Shown: positions 9,895-18,018 of the stretch, one piece after another | Layout of the letters: each line of letters opens with the position of its first letter | Numbering within the stretch: the first letter of the stretch is position 1 | Assembly (NCBI RefSeq): GCF_042683745.1 | Contig: NZ_JBHUJX010000018.1 | Location: 372,001 to 436,000 of the forward strand | Reading direction: 5' to 3' | Origin: Pseudoneobacillus sp042683745 | GTDB taxonomy: Bacteria > Bacillota > Bacilli > Bacillales > Cytobacillaceae | DNA: 64,000 nucleotides | Position numbers and translations under genes: made by a program | The notes under the pieces: model-generated | What the model was told of the DNA's origin: nothing | The model's database searches: none | Seen by the model: the letters and a program-made list of their open reading frames with translations, nothing else

Positions 9895-10971
9895 TTATCT
9901 TCTTAAACTATGAAGAGCCGTTTGATCTAATTTCTTTACTAACTCTACGAACAATTGAACAGTATGCTCAAAATCATCTTCATGGATGATCGAAGCATGA
10001 CTATGAATATATCTGGTTGGAATTAATATTGCTAAGGACGGAACACCATTTCCACTTAAATGTGTACTTCCTGCGTCTGTTCCTCCACCTGACATCGCAT
10101 CAAACTGGTATGGAATGTTTAATTCCTTAGCTGTTTCAATCACGAGATTCCTTAATTCCTTGTGAGGAACCATCGTTTTATCAAATAATACAATTTGTGG
10201 TCCATGACCAATCTTCCCTCTTGCTTGATACGCTTGAACTCCTGGAACATCTCCTGCTACACCCACATCTATCGCAATCGAAATGTCTGGATTGATAAGG
10301 TGTGCTGCCGTTTTTGCCCCTCTAAGACCTACCTCTTCTTGTACTGCTCCAACACCGTAAACGATATTTTCATGTGACTGACCTTTAAGCCTTTTCAAAA
10401 CTTCGATCACAATCGCACAACCTAATCGGTTGTCCCAAGCTTTAGCCATTAGATGTTTAGGGTTTTTCATGACGGTGAAAGGACAAATAGGGGCAATCGT
10501 ATCACCTAGTTGAACACCGAACTCTAGAGCCTCAGCCTTGGATGTAGCACCAATATCAATGAACATATCCTTTATCTCTACTACTTTATTTCTTTCTGCA
10601 TCTGACAGAATATGTGGAGGTTTAGAACCTATTACACCAGTAATTTCACCGTTTTCAGTCACAATATTGACCCGTTGTGCCAACATAACTTGCGACCACC
10701 AACCACCTAAAGGCATAAACTTTAAAAATCCATCCTCCGTAATATCAGATACTAAAAATCCCACTTCATCGAGATGGGAGGTGATCATGACTTTTGGACC
10801 TGATTCATTCCCTGTTTTTACAGCAATAAGACTGCCAAGGTTATCGTAGGTTATTTCATCGGCGTATGGTTCAATATATTTTTCCATGACCTGTCTCGCC
10901 TGCTTTTCATCCCCAACAACACCAGCGACCTCAGTTAATTCTTTGAACATCCAATACTGATTTTCTGTCAT
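9895..10971 (-). CDS. M42-family glutamyl-type aminopeptidase (YsdC-like)
   Basis: Dinuclear metal exopeptidase of the M42 family, which forms large self-compartmentalised oligomers and trims peptides. The 358 residues contain the metal ligands in order: SHLDEVGF (His, Asp), AKAWDNRLGC (bridging Asp), QEEVGLRGA (catalytic and ligand Glu pair), AIDVGVAG (Asp) and RYIHSHAS (His). The N-terminus strongly resembles B. subtilis YsdC. The gene has its own promoter: TTGAAG (11037-11042), 17 bp, TTTAAT (11014-11019), with the palindromic operator 10991-11008 immediately downstream. It sits next to the TetR-family gene and is the regulator's closest putative target. Confidence 0.92.
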   Translation of the reverse strand: MTENQYWMFKELTEVAGVVGDEKQARQVMEKYIEPYADEITYDNLGSLIAVKTGNESGPKVMITSHLDEVGFLVSDITEDGFLKFMPLGGWWSQVMLAQRVNIVTENGEITGVIGSKPPHILSDAERNKVVEIKDMFIDIGATSKAEALEFGVQLGDTIAPICPFTVMKNPKHLMAKAWDNRLGCAIVIEVLKRLKGQSHENIVYGVGAVQEEVGLRGAKTAAHLINPDISIAIDVGVAGDVPGVQAYQARGKIGHGPQIVLFDKTMVPHKELRNLVIETAKELNIPYQFDAMSGGGTDAGSTHLSGNGVPSLAILIPTRYIHSHASIIHEDDFEHTVQLFVELVKKLDQTALHSLRR

Positions 10972-10990
10972 AGTTTCTCCTCCTAAAAAT

Positions 10991-11008
10991 AAAACGACTA
11001 TTTAGTTT
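10991..11008 (-). promoter_or_regulatory. TetR-type operator 1 (M42 aminopeptidase)
   Basis: AAAACGACTATTTAGTTT, one copy of the shared 18-bp palindrome AAACTRACTAGTYAGTTT. It starts 5 bp downstream of the minus-strand -10 (TTTAAT, 11014-11019; -35 TTGAAG, 11037-11042; spacer 17). It overlaps the expected transcription start and lies 20 bp from the ATG. Confidence 0.75.
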
Positions 11009-11103
11009 ATATAATTAAAACATAGCAGCCAATTTTCTTCAAGATATTTCCGCAGAATATTTCATTTTTTTGAATATTTTAATTAGTATTTAAAACAAAA
11101 AGA

Positions 11104-11129
11104 AAAAAGGCAAATTCATCTGCCTTTTT
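11104..11129 (-). terminator. Terminator after the TetR gene
   Basis: Stem AAAAAGGCA / TGCCTTTTT with an 8-nt loop, T-rich on the minus strand. It separates the regulator from the M42 gene. Confidence 0.75.
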
Positions 11130-11134
11130 CATGG

Positions 11135-11746
11135 TTACAGCTTTATTCTGTTATAAAACATGACTTGCATTTCCTTTAACACTTCATGATATGGATAATC
11201 TTCATAGACGGTTTGAGCTAAAAGACCATCCATCATCGTCCAAAAAAGGTCTGCAAAAACTTCTGGTTTATTTTCCTTTATCAGTTCACCATTTTGTTGA
11301 CCTTGGCGAATAATTTCGGTTAGTAGTCCCAAAAAATATGTGTGTCGGCGTTTCGTTAAGATATCATTTACCTCTTTATTTCTAGAAGAATGTAGCTTAA
11401 ATTCGAAACTTACAACAATTTCACCTAAATCCGCTTCATTATAGGGAAATGTTGTGTCATAAATGGAAAACAAGTAATCAAGTTTTTCAGAAGTAGTCTT
11501 GTATTCATCAATCGCTTTTTTAATTTCATTAAAGTTATTTTCTGTTTTTTGACTCATTAATTCTAAATAAATTTCTTCTTTGCTTTTAAAGTAATTGTAG
11601 ATAGCTCCTTTACTAATTCCGGACTGAGCAACAATATCATCTACAGTGGATGTTTCAAAACCTTTTTTTGCAAAACAAATAAGAGCACTTTCAAGAATTT
11701 CTTGTTTTCTTTTTTCTTTATAACTATCTGATACGATCGGCGTCAT
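11135..11746 (-). CDS. TetR/AcrR-family transcriptional regulator (YfiR-like)
   Basis: A 203-residue repressor-type protein. The N-terminal TetR helix-turn-helix spans about residues 12-58 (RKQEILESALICFAKKGFE, then STVDDIVAQSGISKGAIYNYF). The rest is an all-helical ligand/dimer domain resembling B. subtilis YfiR. ATG at 11746 follows AGGAGG. It is the only TetR-family gene in the window, and about twelve TetR-sized palindromes precede surrounding genes, the nearest at 10991-11008. It is therefore the best candidate for the repressor of the peptide regulon (inference). Its own promoter region has no full operator; only AAATGACAGTCATTT at 11853-11867 is reminiscent. Confidence 0.92.
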   Translation of the reverse strand: MTPIVSDSYKEKRKQEILESALICFAKKGFETSTVDDIVAQSGISKGAIYNYFKSKEEIYLELMSQKTENNFNEIKKAIDEYKTTSEKLDYLFSIYDTTFPYNEADLGEIVVSFEFKLHSSRNKEVNDILTKRRHTYFLGLLTEIIRQGQQNGELIKENKPEVFADLFWTMMDGLLAQTVYEDYPYHEVLKEMQVMFYNRIKL

Positions 11747-11852
11747 TATTACCTCCTGTATTTATAAATTAATTATGTATAATTAGCTACTCATCCCTAT
11801 TTAAACATAATAAATTCATTCTTACAATATGGTGTACAGTTAAGAACAGCTT

Positions 11853-11867
11853 AAATGACAGTCATTT
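11853..11867. promoter_or_regulatory. Short palindrome upstream of tetR
   Basis: AAATGACAGTCATTT is an inverted repeat (AAATGA / TCATTT, 3-bp centre) 107-121 bp upstream of the regulator start. Its right arm equals the AGTCATTT of the operator at 59025-59042, but the spacing is shorter than in the 18-bp sites. Autoregulation through it is speculative. Confidence 0.25.
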
Positions 11868-11900
11868 TTCGGCATATGAGTTGTAAGATAGTCATTGGCG

Positions 11901-13529
11901 TTATTGTGATATAGGCAATATTATGGTGATATGAGTTCCTTTTCCTTTCGTGCTGTTTATTTGTATCGTTCCTCTCATTTTTCCTATGATATGATAGACC
12001 GTTACGATACCCATTCCTGTACCTTTCACTTTTGTTGAGTAGAAGAGCGTACCCAGTCTGCTTATTTCTTCTTCAGTCATTCCTATTCCTGAATCAATGA
12101 TTTCAAAAACTAAATTAGAACTTTGTTCATAGGCACGTACTGTCAAAATTCCACCCTTCTCCATTGCTTCCACTGAATTTTGTAGAATATTTAGTAATAC
12201 TTGCTTAATATCCGTTTTACTTCCGGAGAAAGTTAATGAATCCTCTATTTCTACATTTACATGAATGTTGGAAATAGAATGAAATTGAACTAATCCGAGG
12301 ACCGTTTTAACTACCTCACTTACACGGAATGTTTGTATGGAGTAATGGTTAGGCTTTGAAAAATCAATAAACTCTCCTATTTTATATTCAATGGTCTTAA
12401 TTTCCTGCAACATTAGATCAATAGCTTCTCTTTTCTTATCGTCTGGGTCTAACACAAGAAAATATTGCAAATAGCCTTTAATCGTTGTTAACGGATTCAT
12501 AATTTCATGTGCTAAAACTGCCCCTAATTGACTAATCGCATTCATTTTATCCGTACTTTGTATCTTTTCAATTAACAACGTTTTTTCTTTAATATGTTGA
12601 ACGACGTCCAAAGCTTCGCTAATTGTTCCACCTGTACGAATTTCTATAACCTCATTAGCCCCCTTTACGAAGGAAATTTTCTCATTAAATATCGTTGCGG
12701 TGATATTCAATGTAGCAAAAAGGCGCTTAATTTCTCTTGCCATGACATTAAAATTTTCCGTAAGTTCCTTTAATTCACCTATATGATTATTCGGTATTTC
12801 AACTTCAAAATTTCCAGTGCTGACTTGTTTGATTCCTTTTAGTAATTGTGAAAGGGGAACAAAGATTTTTCTTAACCCAATGTATTGGATGGAAATCGTA
12901 ACAGTTAGTAAAATAAATAAAAAAATAAATAAAGATACAATCAGTTCACTTTGTCCTTTTTCTAGAATACTGGCACTCATGTCGATGGCAAAAATCGCCA
13001 TTACTTTTCCATTATCATTAAGAATAGGATGTAAGGTCGTAATCCAAGAACCAAATGCGTCTGTATAAACTCCAGTATGTGCCACTTGTTTTGTCTTAAG
13101 TAATATTTTTGCCGCCTTTAGCCACTCTTTAGGCTGCTCATATTCCTCTCCCATTTTTATTCCTGCATCTAATATATTCTCTGGATTAGCCATCGCAATA
13201 GTTTTATTTCCATCTATAATTTCTGCTTTAAAGAAATAGGCTTGACCAATATTTTTATTGGTGTCTGACAGGAGTGTCAGCTGTTGAATTAATTTTTGAT
13301 TCATTGGCGATTCTAGGCGATAATCAATCTGACCATTTTTGATTTCTTCTAAATCCATTAGTTTAATCCACGTATTTCCAATTTCAATCGCTTGATTAAC
13401 TAAATTTTCTTTAAGAATTTTTTTTTGAATATTTAAACTCGTTGTGAAAAAACTGACTGATGAAAAAATAATAATGACGACTGAGAACATGAGATTTTTA
13501 GTGAAAATAGAGATGGCTTTTTTAGGCAT
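11901..13529 (-). CDS. Membrane sensor histidine kinase
   Basis: A 542-residue two-component kinase. TM1 is near residues 13-33 and TM2 near 195-215. Between them is an extracellular sensor domain (about 35-190) that is clearly homologous to the chemoreceptor at 24594 (shared KNxxQxYFFxAEIxDGNKT and DxxGxWxTTLxP patterns). HAMP follows, then a linker, the HisKA His box (VLAHEIMNPLTTIKGY), the N box NILQNSVEAM, DSGIGMTEEE and GTGMGIV. The architecture resembles sporulation-type (KinB-like) kinases. No matching phosphorylatable regulator lies beside it, since the neighbouring OmpR-type protein has a degenerate receiver. Its output partner is unknown. Confidence 0.92.
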   Translation of the reverse strand: MPKKAISIFTKNLMFSVVIIIFSSVSFFTTSLNIQKKILKENLVNQAIEIGNTWIKLMDLEEIKNGQIDYRLESPMNQKLIQQLTLLSDTNKNIGQAYFFKAEIIDGNKTIAMANPENILDAGIKMGEEYEQPKEWLKAAKILLKTKQVAHTGVYTDAFGSWITTLHPILNDNGKVMAIFAIDMSASILEKGQSELIVSLFIFLFILLTVTISIQYIGLRKIFVPLSQLLKGIKQVSTGNFEVEIPNNHIGELKELTENFNVMAREIKRLFATLNITATIFNEKISFVKGANEVIEIRTGGTISEALDVVQHIKEKTLLIEKIQSTDKMNAISQLGAVLAHEIMNPLTTIKGYLQYFLVLDPDDKKREAIDLMLQEIKTIEYKIGEFIDFSKPNHYSIQTFRVSEVVKTVLGLVQFHSISNIHVNVEIEDSLTFSGSKTDIKQVLLNILQNSVEAMEKGGILTVRAYEQSSNLVFEIIDSGIGMTEEEISRLGTLFYSTKVKGTGMGIVTVYHIIGKMRGTIQINSTKGKGTHITIILPISQ

Positions 13530-13642
13530 ACACTTATTCCTTTATTGAAATTTTTCTATAAATAATGAATTTTTAATAATGGGGAAAGAGTTTTAAACAA
13601 TGCGGAAATATTTTTCTTATGAGGTTGGTTATCTAACCCAAA

Positions 13643-13668
13643 TTAGCCCCGTTTTACCCGAGGCTAAG
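13643..13668. other. Hairpin in the leader of the sensor kinase gene
   Basis: TTAGCC / GGCTAA arms enclose a GC-rich loop, next to a second small repeat GGTTATCTAACC at 13627-13638. There is no T-run and no recognised riboswitch core. It may be a structured leader of the kinase transcript or a weak terminator of the SnoaL-like gene. Confidence 0.3.
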
Positions 13669-13684
13669 GGGTGGGTGCGAATTT

Positions 13685-14050
13685 CTAAGCTGATGGACTT
13701 AAATGTTCATGAATTAATTTCCATTCATTGTCCATTTTACTAAAAATATTTGTTGCATTTCCTGATCCACTTACAAGATTTCCATTGTAATAGCCTTCCC
13801 AATGATAGGTATAAAGGCAAGTGGCAAGGTTTTGATCAATCGCGATCCAATTAACTTTTGAAATACTGTACTTTTCATCCTTAATCAGATTCCAAGTATT
13901 ATTAAAATAACCCTCTATCTCATCAAAAGTAGAGTATTCCTTTTCTTTAAACCAATAAATCGCATCTGGTGAGACGTATTTTGCCACATTCGTAAAGTCA
14001 TGTGTATTTGTTGCGTGTATATATCCCTCTAATGCATGTTGGACATCCAT
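13685..14050 (-). CDS. SnoaL-like / NTF2-fold protein
   Basis: A 121-residue small protein of the SnoaL/DUF4440 NTF2-like superfamily. Supporting features: an N-terminal helix with ALEGYIHATNTHDF; the pattern of aspartate and tyrosine positions in YVSPDAIYWF; and a C-terminal strand WKLIHEHLSPS typical of the group. Two adjacent ATGs (14053 and 14050) follow GGGAGG; 14050 has the better spacing. It lies between the OmpR-type regulator and the sensor kinase in the same direction. These folds serve as small-molecule binding or isomerase domains; no function can be named here. Confidence 0.7.
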   Translation of the reverse strand: MDVQHALEGYIHATNTHDFTNVAKYVSPDAIYWFKEKEYSTFDEIEGYFNNTWNLIKDEKYSISKVNWIAIDQNLATCLYTYHWEGYYNGNLVSGSGNATNIFSKMDNEWKLIHEHLSPSA

Positions 14051-14122
14051 CATTTACACCTCCCTTCTATATAAAAAAAGTAAAACATATCCATGACTGA
14101 AAGACTAGCAATTTGCTAGTCT

Positions 14123-14845
14123 CTATTCTACTGCTAATTTCAAAGGTGTTTCTCCCCCGCGAATCTCGTCGAATTGGAGCTTGTGACCAATACCCCAAAC
14201 TGTTTTAATCGTAAGGTTAATATGGTTTTGCTTTAGTTTCTTTCGTAGACGATTTAGATGCGTATCAATAATTCGATCATCATCTATTTGAGAGTAACTC
14301 CATACGACATTAAGCAATTTCTCTCTAGTCACAACGGCATTTTTGTTTTTCGCAAGAATCCATAATATATGAAATTCCTTTTTGGTAAAATTCAATTCTT
14401 TTTTCCCATATAAAACTTTACAATCACTTCGATTCAAAAGGAGCTTGCCAAACCGAAATTCTTCCTCGTTATCATAACGTTTCATCACTTCATGATTAAG
14501 CGATACTTTAATTTTACAAAGAAGGACAGGATTACTGATTGGAAATTCATATACTTCAAAAGCACCAGCATGATAAAACTGAATCTTTTGATCCTCAGTT
14601 AACGTTTTTCCGACAATAATAATGATCGTGTCCATTTTTTCACGGATTTGACGACATAATTCTAAACTGTCTACATTTGTCAACGAATGATTGATGATGA
14701 TGACATTCGGACACCATTCAATCGCATTGATCAATCCCTGCAACCCATTATTGTAGAACTTTACAGAGAAATAAGCTTCAAAGAAATGAAATAGGCTTGA
14801 AGTGCTTTGACTATTTTCTTCTATTATTAACATTTTCTTTTCCAT
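14123..14845 (-). CDS. OmpR-family response regulator with degenerate receiver
   Basis: 240 residues from ATG 14845, seven bases after GGGAGG. The C-terminal winged helix is intact (FTKKEFHILWILAKNKNAVVTREKLL, then DTHLNRLRKKLK and IKTVWGIGHKL), so DNA binding is expected. The receiver lacks the phosphorylation residues: the acidic pair reads IIEENSQ, the phosphoacceptor position reads IIINHSLTN (Asn/His instead of Asp), and the conserved Lys before Pro reads YEFPIS. It is therefore probably an atypical, phosphorylation-independent regulator. It lies between opp operon 1 and the SnoaL/kinase genes. Confidence 0.9.
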   Translation of the reverse strand: MEKKMLIIEENSQSTSSLFHFFEAYFSVKFYNNGLQGLINAIEWCPNVIIINHSLTNVDSLELCRQIREKMDTIIIIVGKTLTEDQKIQFYHAGAFEVYEFPISNPVLLCKIKVSLNHEVMKRYDNEEEFRFGKLLLNRSDCKVLYGKKELNFTKKEFHILWILAKNKNAVVTREKLLNVVWSYSQIDDDRIIDTHLNRLRKKLKQNHINLTIKTVWGIGHKLQFDEIRGGETPLKLAVE

Positions 14846-14880
14846 ACTTAAACCTCCCTCATGCATATAAAGTGAAACTT

Positions 14881-14916
14881 CCATCAGTGGGGGTTTTCTT
14901 CATCCCCCATTGATGG
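14881..14916. repeat. Long hairpin 1 of an intergenic structured element
   Basis: CCATCAGTGGGGG (14881-14893) pairs with CCCCCATTGATGG (14904-14916), 12 of 13 positions, with a 10-nt loop. It lies in the leader of the OmpR-type gene, followed by a perfect 13-bp palindrome TTAGTTGAACTAA at 14917-14929. Confidence 0.7.
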
Positions 14917-14939
14917 TTAGTTGAACTAATCGGACCTTT

Positions 14940-15009
14940 ACGGGCAGTTGATCCCCCACCTATCTTCTTTGTTCACTCAGAATCTTGAATTGGGGGTCTT
15001 ACTGCCCGT
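14940..15009. repeat. Long hairpin 2 of an intergenic structured element
   Basis: ACGGGCAGTTGATCCCCCA (14940-14958) is an imperfect inverted repeat of TGGGGGTCTTACTGCCCGT (14991-15009) around a 32-nt loop. With hairpin 1 it forms a compact GC-rich element in AT-rich DNA. From memory, similar elements recur between genes in Bacillus genomes; this needs a BLASTN check. Confidence 0.65.
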
Positions 15010-15028
15010 TAAGAGTGGGATAAACTAT

Positions 15029-15058
15029 CATTATCCACTTCTAAGCTAGTGGATAATG
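15029..15058 (-). terminator. Hairpin spanning the oppF1 stop codon
   Basis: CATTATCCACT / AGTGGATAATG, perfect 11-bp arms with an 8-nt loop containing the oppF1 stop codon. It has no strong T-run, so it may be a weak terminator or an mRNA 3' stabiliser. Confidence 0.45.
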
Positions 15059-16072
15059 ACAGGCAACGAAATGGTTATCATTTGCTTGAACAAACTTAGG
15101 TATTTCCTCACGACATTTCGGCTGGGCATATGGACAACGCGTATGGAAGGTGCAGCCTGAAGGTGGATTGATTGGGCTCGGTACATCCCCTTCTAAGATA
15201 ATTTTGGGTTTATCGCGTAATTTCGGATTCGGTATAGGGTTCGCCGAAATGAGCGCTTGCGTATACGGATGCTTAGGTGATTCAAACAATGTATCTGAAT
15301 CGGTTAACTCAACCATTTTCCCTAAATACATGACCCCAACGCGGTCACTTATGTGACGAACAATATTTAATCCATGTGAAATAAATAAGTACGTTAAGCC
15401 TAATTGGTCTTGAAGATCCTCAAGTAAATTAACTACTTGTGATTGAATTGAAACGTCGAGAGCCGAAACGGGCTCATCCAAAACAATAAGCTTTGGATTT
15501 AAAGCAAGAGCACGCGCAATTCCGATCCGTTGCCTTTGCCCACCACTGAATTCATGAGGATAGCGTCTCATATGAAATGGTCTTAAACCGACAAGTTCAA
15601 GCAGTTCCTTTACTCGATCTTCACGTTCTTGTGCGTTACCCATTCCATGGATTTTAAGAACACGAGCAATCGTTTCCCCTACACTTAATCTAGGATTAAG
15701 TGAAGAAAATGGATCTTGGAAAATAAGCTGCATATCACGTCTTAATGATCTTAATTCAGTTTCAGGTAAACTAAGTACATCCCTTCCTTCAAAGGTGACT
15801 TTACCACTTGTTGCGTTAAGTAATCGTAAAAGGGCACGACCAGTCGTTGATTTTCCACAACCACTTTCTCCTACTAAACCTAGTGTTTCACCTCTGAATA
15901 TATCAAAGCTTACACCATCAACGGCTTTGACATGACCTTGGGTTCGGCCAAGAAGACCACCTTTTATTGGGAAATGCATTTTTACATCTTCTACTTTTAA
16001 TAAAATGTCCTTCGGATTTTTAGTACCGACATCATTTTTGATATTAACTGGTTCAACTACTCCACTTACCAT
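15041..16072 (-). CDS. oppF: Oligopeptide ABC transporter ATP-binding protein OppF (operon 1)
   Basis: ATPase subunit that, paired with OppD, powers peptide uptake through OppBC. ATG at 16072 lies seven bases after GGGAGG, which is inside the end of oppD; this gives 343 residues. Visible are Walker A GESGCGKST, the Q-loop IFQDPFSSLNPRLSV, signature FSGGQRQRIGIARAL, Walker B LIVLDEPVSAL, the switch His ISHGLNIVRH (SHG instead of the usual AHD) and the C-terminal Opp/Dpp cysteine cluster CTFHTRCPYAQPKC. It is the last gene of slh-oppABCDF. Confidence 0.95.
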   Translation of the reverse strand: MVSGVVEPVNIKNDVGTKNPKDILLKVEDVKMHFPIKGGLLGRTQGHVKAVDGVSFDIFRGETLGLVGESGCGKSTTGRALLRLLNATSGKVTFEGRDVLSLPETELRSLRRDMQLIFQDPFSSLNPRLSVGETIARVLKIHGMGNAQEREDRVKELLELVGLRPFHMRRYPHEFSGGQRQRIGIARALALNPKLIVLDEPVSALDVSIQSQVVNLLEDLQDQLGLTYLFISHGLNIVRHISDRVGVMYLGKMVELTDSDTLFESPKHPYTQALISANPIPNPKLRDKPKIILEGDVPSPINPPSGCTFHTRCPYAQPKCREEIPKFVQANDNHFVACHYPLA

Positions 16073-16074
16073 AT

Positions 16075-17076
16075 TTACGCCTCCCAACGATCGGTGTATT
16101 TCCAGCAGCGCACTACTTCGTCATCACTTAATTTTTGTATTTCTGGCATTTCCTGATGACATAATGCTGTTGCATACTCACAACGGTCCGCAAAACGGCA
16201 ACCAGGAGGAAGATTTAATGGATTCGGAACAACTCCATCAATCGCATAAAGCTTACCTATACGTTTTTCAGAGCTTGGCATCGATTTAAGTAAGCCTTCT
16301 GTGTATGGATGCTTCGGTTTATCAAAAAGGGTAAAGATATCAGCCTGTTCCACTACTTGACCGGCGTACATAACGACTACACGATCTGCCATTTCCGCAA
16401 CAACCCCAAGATCATGGGTGATCAACATTATCGACATATTCGATTTTTCCTTTAAATTCTTCATTAATTGAAGAATTTGGTTCTGAATCGTTACATCGAG
16501 TGCAGTTGTCGGCTCATCGGCAATTAGTAACTCTGGATGACAAGCTAGGGCAATCGCAATCATCACACGCTGTCTCATCCCACCGCTTAGTTCATGCGGA
16601 TACTGATTCACCCTACGTTCTGGTTCAGGAATTCCAACTAAAGTCAAAAGATTAATAGCTTCTTGTATAGCCTCTTTTTTATTTTTCTTTTGATGAAGTA
16701 TGATTGTTTCAGAAATTTGGTCGCCAACCTTGTACACAGGGTTTAATGATGTCATCGGCTCTTGAAAAATCATCGAAATTCGGTTTCCACGAATGGAGCG
16801 CATTTCAGCATCAGACTTTTCTATTAAGCTTTCACCATGGAACTGAATATCTCCCTCGACTATTTTCCCTGGAGGTGAGGGAATCAATCTCATAATCGAT
16901 AGTGATGTCACACTTTTTCCGCTTCCTGATTCTCCAACAATGGCTAGCGTCTCTCCCTTTTTCACTTCAAAGCTAACCCCATCAATAGCAGGAACGGTTC
17001 CATCTTCTGTATAAAAATAGGTTTTAAGATTTTCAACTGAGACTAATGTTTCTGTTTTTATTTTTGTAGTTGACAT
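16075..17076 (-). CDS. oppD: Oligopeptide ABC transporter ATP-binding protein OppD (operon 1)
   Basis: The second ATPase of the peptide importer, 333 residues. Visible are Walker A GESGSGKSVTS, Q-loop IFQEPMTSLNP, signature LSGGMRQRVMIAIALA, Walker B LLIADEPTTALDVT, the switch LITHDLGVVAEM and the cysteine-rich Opp C-terminus CRFADRCEYATALC. It ends 2 bp before the oppF start, and the oppF ribosome site overlaps its end, so translation is probably coupled. It is 12 bp downstream of oppC. Confidence 0.96.
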   Translation of the reverse strand: MSTTKIKTETLVSVENLKTYFYTEDGTVPAIDGVSFEVKKGETLAIVGESGSGKSVTSLSIMRLIPSPPGKIVEGDIQFHGESLIEKSDAEMRSIRGNRISMIFQEPMTSLNPVYKVGDQISETIILHQKKNKKEAIQEAINLLTLVGIPEPERRVNQYPHELSGGMRQRVMIAIALACHPELLIADEPTTALDVTIQNQILQLMKNLKEKSNMSIMLITHDLGVVAEMADRVVVMYAGQVVEQADIFTLFDKPKHPYTEGLLKSMPSSEKRIGKLYAIDGVVPNPLNLPPGCRFADRCEYATALCHQEMPEIQKLSDDEVVRCWKYTDRWEA

Positions 17077-17088
17077 GGTCGGTTTCTC

Positions 17089-18003
17089 CTATTCTTTCAT
17101 TCTTGGATCAAGAGCGTCACGAAGACCATCACCAATAAAGTTCACGGCTAAAACAGTTAAGATAATAAAGGAGCCTGGGAATAGAACGATCCAAATATAA
17201 TCCATTACCGTTGTTAGTTCTTGGGCATTGGTTAACATATTTCCCCAGCTTGGTGTAGGTGGTTGAATTCCTAAACCAAGAAAGCTTAGTGCAGATTCGG
17301 CTAATATGTTATTAGCAATATCTAAAGTAGCAATTACTGTAATCGGTGCAATTGCATTCGGCAAGACGTGATAGAAAATAATACTTGATTTCTTTTCTCC
17401 TGTTGCTCTCGCAGCCTCCACGTAATCCCGTTTCTTAATTGATAAAATTTCCCCACGAACGATACGTGCCATCCCCGTCCAACCGAAGGCACTTAGCACA
17501 AGTACAGTAGACCATAATGAAGGCGTGATAAGAGCAGCAACGATTAGTAATAAGAAAAACACCGGAATCGATTGGATCGCATCGACGATACGCATCATCA
17601 AATTATCCACAGCTCCACCAAAATAGCCAGATACAGCTCCGTAAACGATACCGATTGAAACCGTACAAATCATCGCTAGTAAGGCTACGCTAAGAGAAAT
17701 TCTTGCACCGAATAAAATTCGTGTCCACACATCTCCACCCATGGAATCTGTTCCCATAATATGCTTTTTACTTGGTGCTAGGAATTGGTCTAAAATATCA
17801 TAAACATCTGGTGAATACGGAGTTAATAATGGTGCGAAGATCGCTAAAAAGCACATGATCAAAAACACCACTAGTCCCACAACCGCTAATTTATTCTTCC
17901 GATAACGACGCCAAATAATCGTTGCTCTACTTTCAATCTTATATTCTTTTTCTGTTGACTTCATTTGAACATGATTATTAACTGATGGATTTGGAATCCC
18001 CAT
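17089..18003 (-). CDS. oppC: Oligopeptide ABC transporter permease OppC (operon 1)
   Basis: Inner-membrane channel subunit, 304 residues with about six hydrophobic helices. The first is near residues 40-60 (LAVVGLVVFLIMCFLAIFAP). The OppC-type N-terminal segment HIMGTDSMGGDVWTRILFGARISL is present, as is the EAA loop DYVEAARATGEKKSSIIFYHVLPN that docks the ATPases. It ends in the standard FIGDGLRDALDPRMKE. It forms a heterodimer with OppB, whose gene is 15 bp upstream. Confidence 0.95.
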   Translation of the reverse strand: MGIPNPSVNNHVQMKSTEKEYKIESRATIIWRRYRKNKLAVVGLVVFLIMCFLAIFAPLLTPYSPDVYDILDQFLAPSKKHIMGTDSMGGDVWTRILFGARISLSVALLAMICTVSIGIVYGAVSGYFGGAVDNLMMRIVDAIQSIPVFFLLLIVAALITPSLWSTVLVLSAFGWTGMARIVRGEILSIKKRDYVEAARATGEKKSSIIFYHVLPNAIAPITVIATLDIANNILAESALSFLGLGIQPPTPSWGNMLTNAQELTTVMDYIWIVLFPGSFIILTVLAVNFIGDGLRDALDPRMKE

Positions 18004-18018
18004 TCTTTGTACTCCTCT

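Noticed and set aside
13627..13668. Possible riboswitch in the kinase leader
   Set aside because: The hairpins are real, but no conserved core of c-di-GMP, lysine, T-box or other known classes could be matched.
15001..15060. Attachment site or integrase-related repeat
   Set aside because: The inverted repeats are explained as hairpins. There is no integrase gene, tRNA end or direct repeat flanking the region.
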